From Auriscalpium vulgare (Eukaryota; Basidiomycota; Agaricomycetes; Russulales; Auriscalpiaceae): a stretch of 64,000 nucleotides of DNA. The position numbers and the translations under genes were made by a program. Shown here piece by piece: positions 22,432-33,615 of the stretch. Position 1 is the stretch's first letter. Each line of letters starts with the position of its first letter. Below the pieces are notes generated by a model that ran no database searches, was not told the DNA's origin, and saw only the letters and a program-made list of their open reading frames with translations. The stretch covers positions 1,364,001 to 1,428,000 of the forward strand of contig JAHBBC010000004.1 in NCBI GenBank assembly GCA_019915015.1, written 5' to 3'.

Positions 22432-24484
22432 ATGGCGACCGAGCTAGCCGATGACGGCCACACTCCCCGCGTCACAGGTGCCGTAGGCATATTTTGTTTG
22501 TACGTGTATCTACTGACGGTCTTTTGTTTGCAGACTCGAACCGGGACCCAGCTTCAACCTGCTCTTACTCTTCACTCACAGATTCGACGTCCTTTTCCAC
22601 CCATCACACTCACCATCCACTCGTCATGCCGAATCCTCGCTGGGCTACACAGGAAGAATGGGATTGGCTAGTCCAGTATTGCCGCACACACTGCAAGCTA
22701 TCGTTCACTAGAACGCAAGCTTCGACGTTTCGGTCAACTATGGTGGAGGCATTTTGCGAGAGGTTTCCCGTCGAGCGAAAAGAAGTTGACGGCGTGCGGG
22801 AGGACACGGAGGTGTGGATACAGAGGAGGATTGCGCGCAAGGAGGTGCGTGTGCGACTGTCTCCATTTCTTCATCTCTAACTCACGTCTACTTGTAGAAA
22901 GTCAGACAATGGATCAGCAACCATGCTCGCAAGAATGCGGGCGACGCTCCAACCTCCGAACCCCTTCCCAAGTTTCTCCAACTCACGGACGTGCCCACCG
23001 GTGGCCGTGCTCACAGTGCTCTCGACCTCTTCCGTGCCGACCCTCAAAACCATCACGTTGCGCAGACCGCCCGCCAGACATTCATCGACAACGCTAAGGC
23101 AAGCGGAGATGAGATCGTTCAAAGCCAACTCCAGGCGCACGTCAACAAGGCAGTTGGGGAGGCGTATCGCGCCGATCCGGAGGCCGTGGCAAAGTACAGT
23201 GCCCTGAGTGAAGAGGAGAAGGCGGCTGCGGCTGCCAGACGCAAACAGGCGAAGGACTCCGTGGCCGGACCATCAGATGCAGCGGAGGGGTCGGAGGAAG
23301 CAATAGCTGCTCGACAAACGTACGTCCATCATTCCATGTAGCTATATCTTTGTCTCATCAGCGGTACGCAGGATGTTGCGCAATCTCGACTACACCCTGC
23401 AAAACATCCGCGCCGACTATTCTCAGAAGACGAACTGCGTTATCTTGACTGTTGTCGGGACTCTCAACGAAGTCGGTGGCCTTCAATTGATGTGGTGCGT
23501 GCATTCAGTCCGCTGAAATGATGATTGTCTGATTACATCTTTGCAGGGGTGCCTCTGATCCGTCTGGCGAGGACGGCTTTGGCATAGCGGATGAAATCGA
23601 GCGAAGCGACAAATCTTTCAAGGCGGCCATGACGGAGTGTCTCACCCGTGTATTTCCAAGCATGCAGGATCCGACTGCTGAGGAACAGGCATCAGAGAAC
23701 TCACCCGATGACGGTGCTACAACGCTTCCACAGACTCCCCGACGCCTCGCCACGCCCGCCACCCCTTCTACGAGTTCTCGGCGCTTTGTGAGAGCGTCGG
23801 CTACTCCTCAGCGCCCTTCGCAGCGGGATCCGGCAGTCGAGGAACCGAAGATACTGTCCCCGATCTTTGAGACCTCTTCCGCTAGTCAAGATCACACGCC
23901 ATCCACAGTCGTGCCTGCCGGCATTCCTCCTCTTGACATTCCTGAATACATGCCCCCTAGTGGCCCATTGTCGTACACAGACAAAGACGAAGCGTCCCAT
24001 CGGGACCAGGCAACTCCTACTGAAAATCAGGATGGCGTACCCGATCAGGATGCCGAAGGTGCTCGGGATGCGGTCACTGCTGTTGAGGGGGGCGTCCTCG
24101 CTCAGGACGCCGAAGCTGCTCAGGATGTGGCTCAGGATGGCGTACCCGCTCAGGAAGTCGCAGTCGAGCGCATTCAAACTTCCAAGTCGAAGGGAGGTCG
24201 CAAGAGAAAGGTGGCAGAGGTCGCACCACAGGAACCTCGTCGTTCAGGTCGTCGTAATACACAAGCACAGGTCCATGAAGAACTGTACGTATTTAAGCTA
24301 GCAATATTCTCTCGTCGCTCATTACTTATCGGTTTTTTGGGGGTCAAGGGTTCCTGTAGCAAGCGCCTCAGTTGATGAAGCAACTAGCATAGTGCGGAGG
24401 TCGACACGGGGGCAACCGGCAGGGAAAAAGGAGAACGGTGACACTCAGCCGGCAGCTAAGCGGCGTAAGACGACGAAGAAGTAG
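22432..24484 (+). CDS. KDZ-element cargo protein Y, 591 aa, likely DNA-binding
   Basis: Six exons join in phase: 22432-22477, 22534-22844, 22898-23319, 23372-23494, 23547-24284 and 24349-24484. The N-terminal part has WATQEEWDWLVQYC and, across an intron, RKEKVRQWISNHARKN, a WxxN+R-type helix seen in fungal DNA-binding proteins. A helical stretch LDLFRADPQNHHVAQTA...ALSEEEKAAAAARRKQ follows. The middle and C-terminal parts are disordered, Pro/Ser/Thr-rich and acidic, with a degenerate repeat (DGVPDQDAEGARD, GGVLAQDAEAAQD, DGVPAQEV). It ends in AT-hook-like basic patches (GGRKRK, RRSTRGQPAGKK, KRRKTTKK) that look nuclear. Not assigned to a named family. Lies 143 bp after gene X on the same strand. 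Confidence 0.72.
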
Positions 24485-24800
24485 TAGTATATTTGTTATG
24501 TCGTTGCAATAATCCACAGTTTCCAAACGAGAGTTGCTTGCGTTCAAAAAACATGTACGTGAACTTGTACCGGTATTCGTTCTGTCCGTTACACAATAGC
24601 TGACGACATGTGGCCGGAAAATCCATAGATTATGAGGGTGTGGCCGTCCTTTCAAACTAGTTGAATCGAACAATGACATTATCGTCCCGCGTGACTACGG
24701 CCGGCCAAGACTCCTGGCTGGAATAAATAGTTGGTACCCTTGGCCTTTTTCACCGTAGTTCCCCCCCGACCCACTCTCCCTCCCGCCTTGATCTTTCCGC

Positions 24801-25746
24801 ATGATGCTGAACGTTTCAGACGTTGAATACCGAAGAGTGCTGAAGACTCTCCCCCCTTCTTCACAGAAACAGCTCAAGGCCTTCGTAGTTCGCCTTGCTG
24901 GACGAAAGCCTGGGAGAACGGCTCCGTTTTGCAATCCCAATCATAGTGTTGCCGCTATCGACATCCAGTACCGCTCTATGAACGAAAATCTCGGTCGCTA
25001 CTATACAGTGGTACGTCATGAATTAATTCTTGCGGCATTCCTGACTCTTGCACAGTGCAAGGAACAACGACACATCAACTTCCTTACGCCTCCTCTCTCA
25101 GACGTGCAACACAATGAAATACTCGACATGTGCAAGTCATTGTCTGAAGCTCGACATGTCGTGTCGTCTCCCGTACGCGGCAGGTCTCGTCAACAGCGTG
25201 GTGACAAAAGACAGGTCGCCAGTTCCCCTGCTCGATCTCAAAGACGACGCACACCTCCAGATGTATTGCCGACCGAGGAGCCCGTACGCCGCACTCTGTT
25301 TCCTGTGGGACAGGGACACGTCCCAGTCCGCACACACGTTCTCAGTATTGCATATCTTGCTGTAAGCGGTCGTCTGTGTTTGTCCAAGAGTCAAGCGATC
25401 TGACTTCTTTGATTAGAAAGATGAAGACCCGGTTGCATGCACACTGGCGTGGAACGACGGGTCTTCATTCCGGCTCCAAGACCACTGGAAGGACTACGAG
25501 CATCTTGATGTCAAGCCCACGGACAAGATATGGGTGTACGACCCTGCGGCTGATCTCTGGGTTCACGACATTGTGCAGGATGTTCTGATTGAGGCCCCCG
25601 ACATGCCCGAGCTTTTTGTATGGTGTCGAGACCATATATCACCCCCAACGTCTTTGATCTTTTCTCTGCCGTTCACGGTTGATGACACATGTGCGTCGTG
25701 CGTCGAACCATTCTTTTGTATAGTCATTTGGCTGACATCAAAGTAG
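24801..25746 (+). CDS. KDZ-element cargo protein Z, 281 aa, unknown function
   Basis: Three exons are predicted: 24801-25010, 25056-25361 and 25417-25746. The first intron is 45 nt and in frame, so retention is possible. The N-terminal part reads VSDVEYRRVLKTLPPSSQKQ and LGRYYTV. The middle is basic and low-complexity (SPVRGRSRQQRGDKRQ, SPARSQRRRTPP). The C-terminal part is compact and Trp-rich: CTLAWNDGSSFRLQDHWKDY, VKPTDKIWVYDPAADLWVHD, PELFVWCRD. No known family. It sits between gene Y and the right-end repeats of the element. Confidence 0.65.
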
Positions 25747-25754
25747 TTCATTGC

Positions 25755-26320
25755 CATCTCTTCGAACTAGATCATCTCCCACTCCTTCGAAATAGTTCGC
25801 CGCATTGAAATACTTCATCATGAACTAGATCATTCCCCCACTCCCCCATTGAAGTACTTCATCATGAACTAGATCATTCCCCCACTCCCCCCTTGAAATA
25901 CTTTGTCGTGAACTAGCTCATTCCGCACTCCCCCCTTGAAATACTTCACGTTGAACTAGCTCATTCCGCTACTGGCCTTGAAGTATTTCACGTTGAACTA
26001 GATCATTCCGCACTCCACCCTTGAATTACTTCACGTTGAACTAGCTCATTCCGCACTCCACCCTTGAATTACTTCACGTTGAACTAGCTCATTCCGCTAC
26101 TGGCCTTGAAGTATTTCACGTTGAACTAGATCATTCCGCACTCCACCCTTGAATTACTTCACGTTGAACTAGCTCATTCCGCTACTGGCCTTGAAGTATT
26201 TCACGTTGAACTAGATCATTCCGCACTCCACCCTTGAATTACTTCACGTTGAACTAGCTCATTGTGCTACTGGCCTTGAAGTATTTCAGCGTGAACTAGA
26301 TCATTGGTGACTGACGCGCT
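25755..26320. repeat. Right subterminal tandem array of the KDZ element (41-43-bp monomers)
   Basis: About 13 monomers alternate between two types. One reads cattccgcactccaccc-ttgaattacttcacgttgaactagct; the other is cattccgctactggcc-ttgaagtatttcacgttgaactagat. Later copies form an ~85-bp dimeric higher-order repeat. Every monomer carries GAACTAG and a ttgaaNtaNttc half-palindrome, also present at the left end. Likely transposase-binding array. Confidence 0.85.
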
Positions 26321-26432
26321 ATCAAACTATTTGGATTCTGCGGTGTAGAAGTATATTAACTGATAGTCATATTGAAGTAGTTCGGTATCGCATGAACTAT
26401 TTGACATAAGACTAATTACTCAGCCTGAACTA

Positions 26433-29400
26433 GTCCGGGTGATAGCAACGGCTCCTTGTCGTGGGCGCAGGCCGGGAACGTCGATGCCATGCTCTCGAAG
26501 CTCATAGCCCATCACTCGAAAGCGAGCTTCACGGATGTCGATGTTCACTATCTGTGCTGTAGCACCTCTGTAATTGGTTCGTGCATATCGAGCCTTGACC
26601 CGTCGATGCTCATGTTCACCCTGCTCAGTGACACGTGAGCGCAATGTACTGGAGAAGCGGAAGGGTGCCCTACGATCTGTGTGGTTACGCCATCACTTGT
26701 ACCCGAATAACGGATATAAGGCACGTAGTCCCCCAAGAAATGGGTTTTGATTGTGCGCAAATTGAAGGTGCGCGGACGGCGCCCGTTGACGTAGGGACGA
26801 GCCTGAGGCGCCGATGTTGAAGCGGTGGGAGGGGCCCGCTGAGCTTCTGCACGGACACGTGCGGCAAACTCCCGCTCGGTCTCTTTTGTTTCAAACGCAG
26901 CGCATGTGATGTACGCGAAGTAGCGGAGGCGTACACCTAGAGCAGATGTGGTGTCTTGCAGAATGTCCAAGGAGGGATCCGTGTGCATGCGCATTTTTGC
27001 GAGGGCGTGCCACGAAGCCAAGGTGTACAGCAATTCCGCGATATTGGCATCGTGAGGGGCTGGAAGCAAACCTTCAAAACACGGGATCGCACACTACCGC
27101 AATTGGAGCACGTAGTTTAGAAGAGCATACTATTATCACATGGTTGACTCCTACCTGAAGGATATCCTCGAAATCGCGAGCGGCGATTTTCTTCATGTCC
27201 GAGACATTATCCGCGAAGCTGCGTATGCCCGCGAATGACGCTACATCACGAAAGCTAGTAGATGCGCTCAGTCAAAGTATAAAGGTGGACGTATGGTCTC
27301 GCTCACCGTCTATTCAACTCGTGGATGTTGCCCGCATTGGATGCTTCAATCATGCGGATGAGATGACAAAAGACTGCCTTCCATACACCCAGCTCAAACT
27401 CATGTAAGAGGTCAACAGCTAACATCTTGTGGACGTCGAAATTCATATCCGCGAGTCGAGAGGAAAATGCGTTCTGTCCGTGGCAATTGTCAGAACAAGT
27501 GACATCATCGGCTGACCAGATTGACTTACAACAGTTGGTACCAATGACTGGGACTTCAACAGATCATCAATGCGCGTGCTATTGACAACATAACCATCGA
27601 TGTAGATGAGATCTCTCGCTGTCGCGACAAGGGCGCGGCGCAAACCGTCGTCGTAACGTATGCTGTCCTTGCGGAGGGCCACATCTGCAGCGGTGCCCAA
27701 TCCCGGTATATCATCAAAAGTGATCAAACATCGCGGGCATGGGCAAGATCCTTTGTCGCGGATGCCGGCAATGAGAACCCTGATGCAACGCGTCAGCAAA
27801 ATATATCAATGCACGTAGGATATACACATACTTCTCAGGATAATCCGCCGAATATGTGAAGATGCGCGGATATATGCGACGCCGTATGCCGTCCACACAA
27901 TCCACGACCATTCCATGTCGATAGGCTTCCAAGAATTCGTCGTCGAGCATACACATCCAGCCACCCTGGAAGAGCTCTCGGCGGCAGTGCGTCAGAAGCG
28001 CGGCAGTAGCCGCCTTTCCATCGGCTTGCGCTCGTACAAAGTCTTGCAGGGTGTCTGGAAGCTATAACATGCATAAGCCGTGTGTATTGGACTCGTATCG
28101 GCTGAAACAAACACATACCGAGGGAAAATAAGCGACGTGGTGCGCAGCGTTGCTGGTTGGACGTGCGCGCTCGTACTTCGACTGGTTCCCGAAGTACATG
28201 TAGGCTGGCCATACCTTTGCTTGGCCAAACTGTGAGACGTGTGTTGCATCGGACCAAAACATGAGAGCCGCGATTGCTCGCGGCAGGTCACAGTCAGGCT
28301 CTTTGGGGGAGTTCTGAAGCCGCAGGTCCTCGTTCACAAACGCGGATGAATTATAGAGCTCGCCGTAAACCCCGTGGGCGGGGCCGTCGGTGCCAGGCTC
28401 CACATACTCGAGCAGGTACGGTTCGAAGACGAAGTCGCGTGCTGCCGGGTCGGTTGACAATGTCCGCTTGATTTCTGCGCACAGGGAGCGATGCCAGAAA
28501 CCAGAAACCGCGAAGGGATGTCCGCGAACGCCATGCTCGGGTGACGGGTCGTCATCGAGCTCATGGCGGGCAATACGCCGTTGCTCAGCGAGCTCAGCGC
28601 GGCGAGATGCCTGGGTTGACTTGACACCTGAGGGAATATCGATGACAATGGGCGAGTTCACCCAACCATCGCGGTCCACCTCCCACGGCATGTGGCCCGA
28701 ACCATTCGCCATGCTCGCATCAAGTTTCTCCATGTCCACACTTTTAAGGGTATGTGCGTGGAAGTCGTCGCGGACGAGCAAATCTTGCAGGTCCTGACGA
28801 TCCGCGATCGTCTTCTTCTCCTTCCGAAGCCAGTGATGTTGCGCAAAAAGCCAGGATGTGAGGTTGGGGTAGGGGAAGATGATGTCACGAAGGCGTCGTG
28901 GCGGTGACTTCTTCGCCGTCGCTGCATTCGCAGTTGGGGTATAATGGCTGTCGAGGTCGAAAGTGTCGGGGATGTTTTGTGTAGGCAGCCGTTTGTAGAA
29001 GCGGCGAAGCCCAAATTTGTTTGCGACGGTTCGTACCGTCAATAGGAGCCTGACTCGCCGAGGAACATGAGCTGCTGGCGGCTCAGCTGTAGATGCGGAT
29101 GCAGGAGCATCATCCGCAATCGGTTCTTCCGTGACAGTGCCCGGCACCTCCGGTAGGACGTCTTCGATGCGCCAAGTGCGCCGGGTCTGTCGTCCGCTTC
29201 TGGTTGTGAAAACCGGCGGATCCACCTCCATTCCTCCAACGACGGCGTCGTTGAGATCCATTGACATCAATATGTCCTCAGCTTGCTGTGTACTCCCACT
29301 CAGAAATATATCTCGATTGAATTGTAGCATGACGTACCATTATCGGGATTGTGTCTGTATGCACTGCGCCCGGGATTGGCCCCGCCGACGGGCCCGCTAG

Positions 29401-29797
29401 CTGTCTCGTCTATTATGACAATGGTGTTTAGCTGCTGACTTCAAGTTGGCGCCGCTGCGATGAAACTGACCTCGGGAGATCCGGCACGTGTGCTTTTTAC
29501 CCTCGCTTTCTTTTGCCTGGGCTCGGCGCTGAGTAGCTGTGCAAGCCGATCGGCCCGTTTCTCAGCGTCGCGAACAGCGGGGCATTTCTTCTTGTGCCGA
29601 TTGAGGAGCGCAGTCTCCGAGAACCGCTTGCCGCACTCGCATTGCCCCATGGACGCGGGATGCGGCGGGCTTCCAGGAGCAGGACTGACGAGCTTGAAGA
29701 TGAACGGAGATGATGGGAGGAAGAGATCAGCCGTCTGAGTCGGAGTCGGATTCGACTCGCTGCCGCGGGTACTGACCATTCGATCGTGAGCATCCAC
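26433..29797 (-). pseudogene. Plavaka transposase, N-terminal and catalytic part
   Basis: The first exon (ATG 29,797; a likely alternative ATG lies 49 codons on) has a C2H2-like finger, CECGKRFSETALLNRHKKKC. The long second exon (29,330 to about 28,110) carries PFAVSGFWHRSLCAEIKRTL, AAIALMFWSDATHVSQFGQA-type blocks and KVWPAYMYFGNQSKYERARP. Further exons give RRELFQGGWMCMLDDEFLEA, CPCPRCLITFDDIPGLGT, then the signature KMLAVDLLHEFELGVWKAVF. FEGLLPAPHDANIAELLYTL, HALAKMRMHTDPSLDIL and HFLGDYVPYIRYSGTSD follow. Blocks are open up to about 26,435, where the KDZ element begins and a stop follows at its edge. The rest of the protein resumes at 13,357. Confidence 0.82.
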
Positions 29798-30450
29798 ATT
29801 CGGATCTTAAGCTGTACACCGACTCAGAACGTACCTGAGCATCTCGTTCTTGTCTGTGCCCCACGACAACTCGGGCCATTCCTGAAGATGGCGGGACACC
29901 TATCATTTTTTCGTGCCTCTTATTGTACTGTTTTAGTAGATCAGAATCCACAGCAATGGCTCATGCAATGCCCATGAAATGACTTACAGCCTGAGTCTCA
30001 ACATCTGAGTCCGAGTTGTCAGCAACCAGGAGGCTCGAGGCTCGAGCTGGGGACCGTCGTCGTCGTTAACTTGTCGTCAGTGCCAGCAGTTGATCCCCGT
30101 TGATCGGTCTCTTCATATATAGCGCTGTCACTTTTGACTCGGAGTCCGAAGTGGCAGTGGCACGGGCGCGGGAACCGCCTTGCAAGGCAATTGCAAGGTA
30201 TCCCAAGAGACCGCAAGAGACGCGGTAACCTGTCTGGATTGCGAGCAGATTACAGATAACTACGACTGATCTACGACAGACTCGCGACCGGTCGCATCCT
30301 GGCGAAATCCCTTAACAGGTTACGAGTCGCACGGTCTGGCACAATCCGGCAAAATCACGGCGCCTTTTCTGCGATGTTGAGCTCGCTGCGCAGCACGACG
30401 ACAACGCTGCCTTGTCCGCCTCGGGCCTCCTCCTTCTCTTGCTCACAGTC
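29798..30450. other. Intergenic; short inverted words only
   Basis: No gene recognised. Around 30,150-30,360 several ttgcaagg / aatcccttaacaggtta-type words recur, possibly part of a small repeat. Otherwise nothing is seen. Confidence 0.5.
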
Positions 30451-31691
30451 ATGTCAGAGAACAATCAACGAGCTCCTGATATCGTTTCGCCCGAACACGT
30501 CTCGCCACCGCCGCCTGCATCGGCGGCCAGTGAGCTCTATGTGGCCGCGCCCAGTCCTCCCATCGACGAGCCAGAAGGGCCGAATACATGCATTGTCGAT
30601 GACCCAGAGGACCCGCTCTCCCCACTGGCAGAACCACCTACGCCGCGTCTCGCAGTCCACCCATCGAGATCCCAGGTGTCCATCGCCGCGGCCGTTGACA
30701 TCTTCCTCTCAGCAGCAGCGTCGTCCTATCGACCGCCCGTTCAACTTCCTTCAGTGAATGTCAATAAGCCTGTGCCTGCCGAGTCTCTGCCAGCGCCGTC
30801 GGATACAGACTCTGAACGCGGTTTATCTGCCGCAGCTCGTGCAGTCGACGATGTTCCTTACCATAGCCAATGTGCGTCGCAAACACTTTTCGATTACAAC
30901 GCCACTGACTGCCGGCCACAGACAGACCCCCTGACGACGCTCCTCACGAAATTCGTCGCGAACCCAGAGAAGCGCCCCAAGCGCGACCTCACCGGAGAGT
31001 GGACGCGCTCGGACTTGCAGACGCTCGTTGTGCGTTCGTTTTTGCCCCTTCTGTTCACCGCGATTCTCATGCTGCGCAGATGACCAACAGCTGGCGTGCC
31101 CTGGCGCTCATGGCGCGCGACCGCATCGTCGAAGCCAACCCCGAAGACCTCCCGGTCGTCCTGAACGTTCGTCCCTGCCCACTGTCCCGCCTCCCTCCTG
31201 CTCACCCACCTATTCAGCTCTGGTCCCTCCGCCTTTCGTGCCTCTCGCACATGCACCTGTTCAACCAGACCACCGCTGAGACGACCAACCTCTTGACCGT
31301 GCTCTCCGCCATCGAGCCGCCCACCGCCCGCGCGTACGTGTTCAACACGCTGCTGCCGTTTGAGCTGGAGGTGCTGCAGGCGAGCGTGCGGTACCGGTCC
31401 GGCGACCCGCGCGGATATATGGACGCGCTCAGCTCGCTGCTGCGCAAGTGCCGGCGCAAGGCGCGGCAGGGCGACAGGGTGGATGGAGCGCGGCGCCAGA
31501 GCCACGCCGATCGCGGCCTCGCAATTCATCGAGACGAAGGTGCGCCTCTTCTCATCCTCTCCTCGGGCGGGCCGCGCTCACTCAGCCTCTGTAGGACTTC
31601 ACCGCCGCTACAAGCCTGCTAGAGCCCATACTCGCGCAGCCCGACCCTACACACGAGCTGCAGTCCGCCATCGGCCGCGTTTACCTCCAAG
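30451..31691 (+). pseudogene. TRAPPC12-like gene, frameshifted and truncated
   Basis: Exons 30451-31029, 31080-31166, 31218 to about 31540 and 31595-31691. The N-terminal part is disordered (DDPEDPLSPLAEPPTPR). It is followed by the TPR-type region of trafficking protein particle complex subunit 12: NSWRALALMARDRIVEANPE, LWSLRLSCLSHMHLFNQT, TNLLTVLSAIEPPTARAYVF, LLPFELEVLQASVRY and GYMDALSSLLRKCRRKAR. Near 31,470 the conserved continuation (ERGARATPIAASQFIETK) is in another frame, so one base is gained or lost. Exon 4 resumes DFTAATSLLEPILAQPDPTH and IGRVYLQA, then runs straight into dispersed repeat A. The C-terminal half is missing. The parent would act in vesicle tethering at ER/Golgi. Confidence 0.8.
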
Positions 31692-33615
31692 CGCGTCGTA
31701 AGATCCGTGCGCGATTCTCAAAATACCAGTCCCATGTGGGGCGTCCACTATTTGGGTGAGTCCGATGCCGTGCAAATCCCCTGGAATACACCCGTTTGGG
31801 GGCCGTAATGATGCCGTTGCCGGCAATACCTACTGCGAATCAGCATTACTTCTCTCCGTCCGCTGCGACGACTCTCCGTGGCATGATTGCTTCGGCTTCG
31901 ATGTCGTGCTGACGAACATCCACCGTCACGGTCCTTCGCCCTGGACAACATCGGTAAGAAACAGCGGACGACGTGCTCCGACTTAAGACGTACGCTACTA
32001 CAGCGTTTCAACCAACATGCACCGTACCGTCCGTTAATTTCCCGATTAACATAGGCCTCAACTGGACGTACGAGAGGGTGAGTATCATCATTCATTTGCA
32101 GTGCGAGCCAGACTAACCTTGGCCAGCGACAGGCAGCAACACCCTGCAAAGTGACTTTCAGCGAAGAGTACAAGAGGAGAATCGCGGCGAGAGCAGTGAA
32201 GAACGTTGGTCCGCGCATTTCTCGAGGTGCTCTTGGTCTTGGTCTTCGAGGAGAAGATGGATTACTTCCACAGAGTACGTGGGCCTTTTATCTTTCAGTT
32301 GTTGATCGTCAAGTCTAAACATAAACTCTAGGTCAGCCCTCCAGCCACAGCGGCGCACCGTTGCGCGACCAACGCGGTGCGATCTTATCGACGTGACCAG
32401 GTCGTTGGCTACCTGAAACACCATCAGGGGCTTTCTCATGGTACTAATGTTCTGTTGGAACCATGGCTGACGATCACGAGTTTCTGGCCATCTACAGTAC
32501 TCTGTATTATCCAGCCCTGGACGACTCGCAGATTTGCTGTCAGTGGGGCCCCATCACAGGCGCAAAAGGTGCATGGCCTTGCTTTTCGCACTACCATATC
32601 TCACCATTGTTTACCCCGGACAGGACCACATGAAGGATTGTTAGCTAGGATCAGAGCATGTGGTGATGGTTTGATAATAAGTTGCTCTCACGCACACCCT
32701 CATATAGCGCTTGAACAACAAACACAACATCGTGGGTACGCCGGAAGATGCTCACACATGATCGCAACTCTTGAAGGCAGAAGGTCTCTATCAACTGATG
32801 TGATCCTTCTATGTTGTCGTATTCCGTTTAGAGCAGCCCTTCCTCGAACGCACTATCGCGCGCGCCGTCCGGGGTTGCCCTGAAGTGGTAGGCTTTCTCT
32901 GTCAATTTGATTTTCCGTGAACAATTCCGCTTCGGTTCGCGCACTGGGAATGGGCGACTGAAGGGATCGTTATCTACTAGCCATTAGCTATAGATAACGA
33001 GCCCATCCGAACAAATCTAAAACGACAGATCTTCTATCTTGTGTTCAATTAACAGCGGTCGCAAAGAACCTAGAAGGTCCCTTAGACGCGCCGAGTTTGA
33101 AACGCTTCGAAACCCCGATCATGGCCAATGGCCATGTCGACGCCACTCGTTGTCTGAAGGGCGTGCGCCGCGGCGACCAAGATGGGCTCCATTCGACTTT
33201 AGGTGTATTGAAAGACGACGAAGCGGACGCCGGGGACACAGTCGTGTCATAGTTTGTGCGCTCTGAGCGATCAAACCTCCGGGCTTACTACGAATTACAT
33301 GCCTTGTGCCAAGAGCCAAGCTTGGTTGGTCGCAACGGAAACGACCGAAGCCGTATTCAAATCGTCACTGGATAGCTCACTCTGCTCCGAGATCAGGTAT
33401 CTGTATTGTGAGTCGCCATTTTGAATCTCCCCGCTTCGATTCTCACCTCTTCGTGCGGTGCACGCACAGCGTCCGATATGCACAAGGCCGCGACGGCTTC
33501 GTGCCTTCTTGGCCACATGGTACATGCGTCTAAAATCCACCGAACTCACGCGACATCCGGACGTCATTGATGCTGATCTGTTACCGTCGAGTTTCTTGGC
33601 TGAACTGCGCTATCT
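31692..33615 (+). repeat. Dispersed gene-derived repeat, copy A
   Basis: Same order and landmarks as copies B and D: start gtcgtaagatccgtgcgc, the block cttctctccgtccgctgcgac, gacatc-type exon ends with a spliced look, the hairpin at 32,968-32,999 and the end block gaactcacgcgacatc. It replaces the 3' half of the TRAPPC12-like gene. It stops before the small secreted-peptide gene that ends copies B and E. Exon-like bits remain (ADDHEFLAIYSTLYYPALDD near 32,465), suggesting a decayed gene. Confidence 0.75.
32968..32999. repeat. Conserved hairpin of the repeat family (copy A)
   Basis: CGTTATCTA and TAGATAACG flank a 14-nt loop. The same hairpin is at 40,561-40,598 (12-bp stem), 46,668-46,689 and, in inverted copy E, 55,917-55,938. 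Confidence 0.85.

Larger units (their letters stand above)
13351..26432. mobile_element. KDZ-type DNA transposon (~13.1 kb) with cargo genes
   Basis: The ends are imperfect inverted repeats. The left is TAGTTCA-aa-TGAGTAATTA (13,351-13,369). The right is TAATTACTCA-gcc-TGAACTA (26,413-26,432). Inside both ends lie arrays of GAACTA/TAGTTC words, and the 14-mer gaagtatttcagcg occurs near both ends. The element carries its own CxC2-KDZ transposase (minus), a cyclin copy, a palindrome and three plus-strand genes. It splits a Plavaka transposase gene whose halves continue on either side. No clear target-site duplication is visible, so exact ends are uncertain by a few bases. Confidence 0.72.
10911..29797 (-). 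mobile_element. Plavaka-type DNA transposon, interrupted by a KDZ element
   Basis: A single Plavaka transposase gene can be followed on the minus strand from a C2H2-like N-terminus (29,797) to an acidic C-terminus (10,911). It is split in two by the insert at 13,351-26,432. Coding on both sides is otherwise open. The outer terminal inverted repeats of the Plavaka element were not identified, so these limits are those of the gene, not the transposon. Confidence 0.75.

Noticed and set aside
13679..25746. A TET/JBP-type oxygenase as KDZ cargo
   Set aside because: Looked for an HxD...H iron-binding pattern with a following Arg in genes X, Y and Z and did not find a convincing one.
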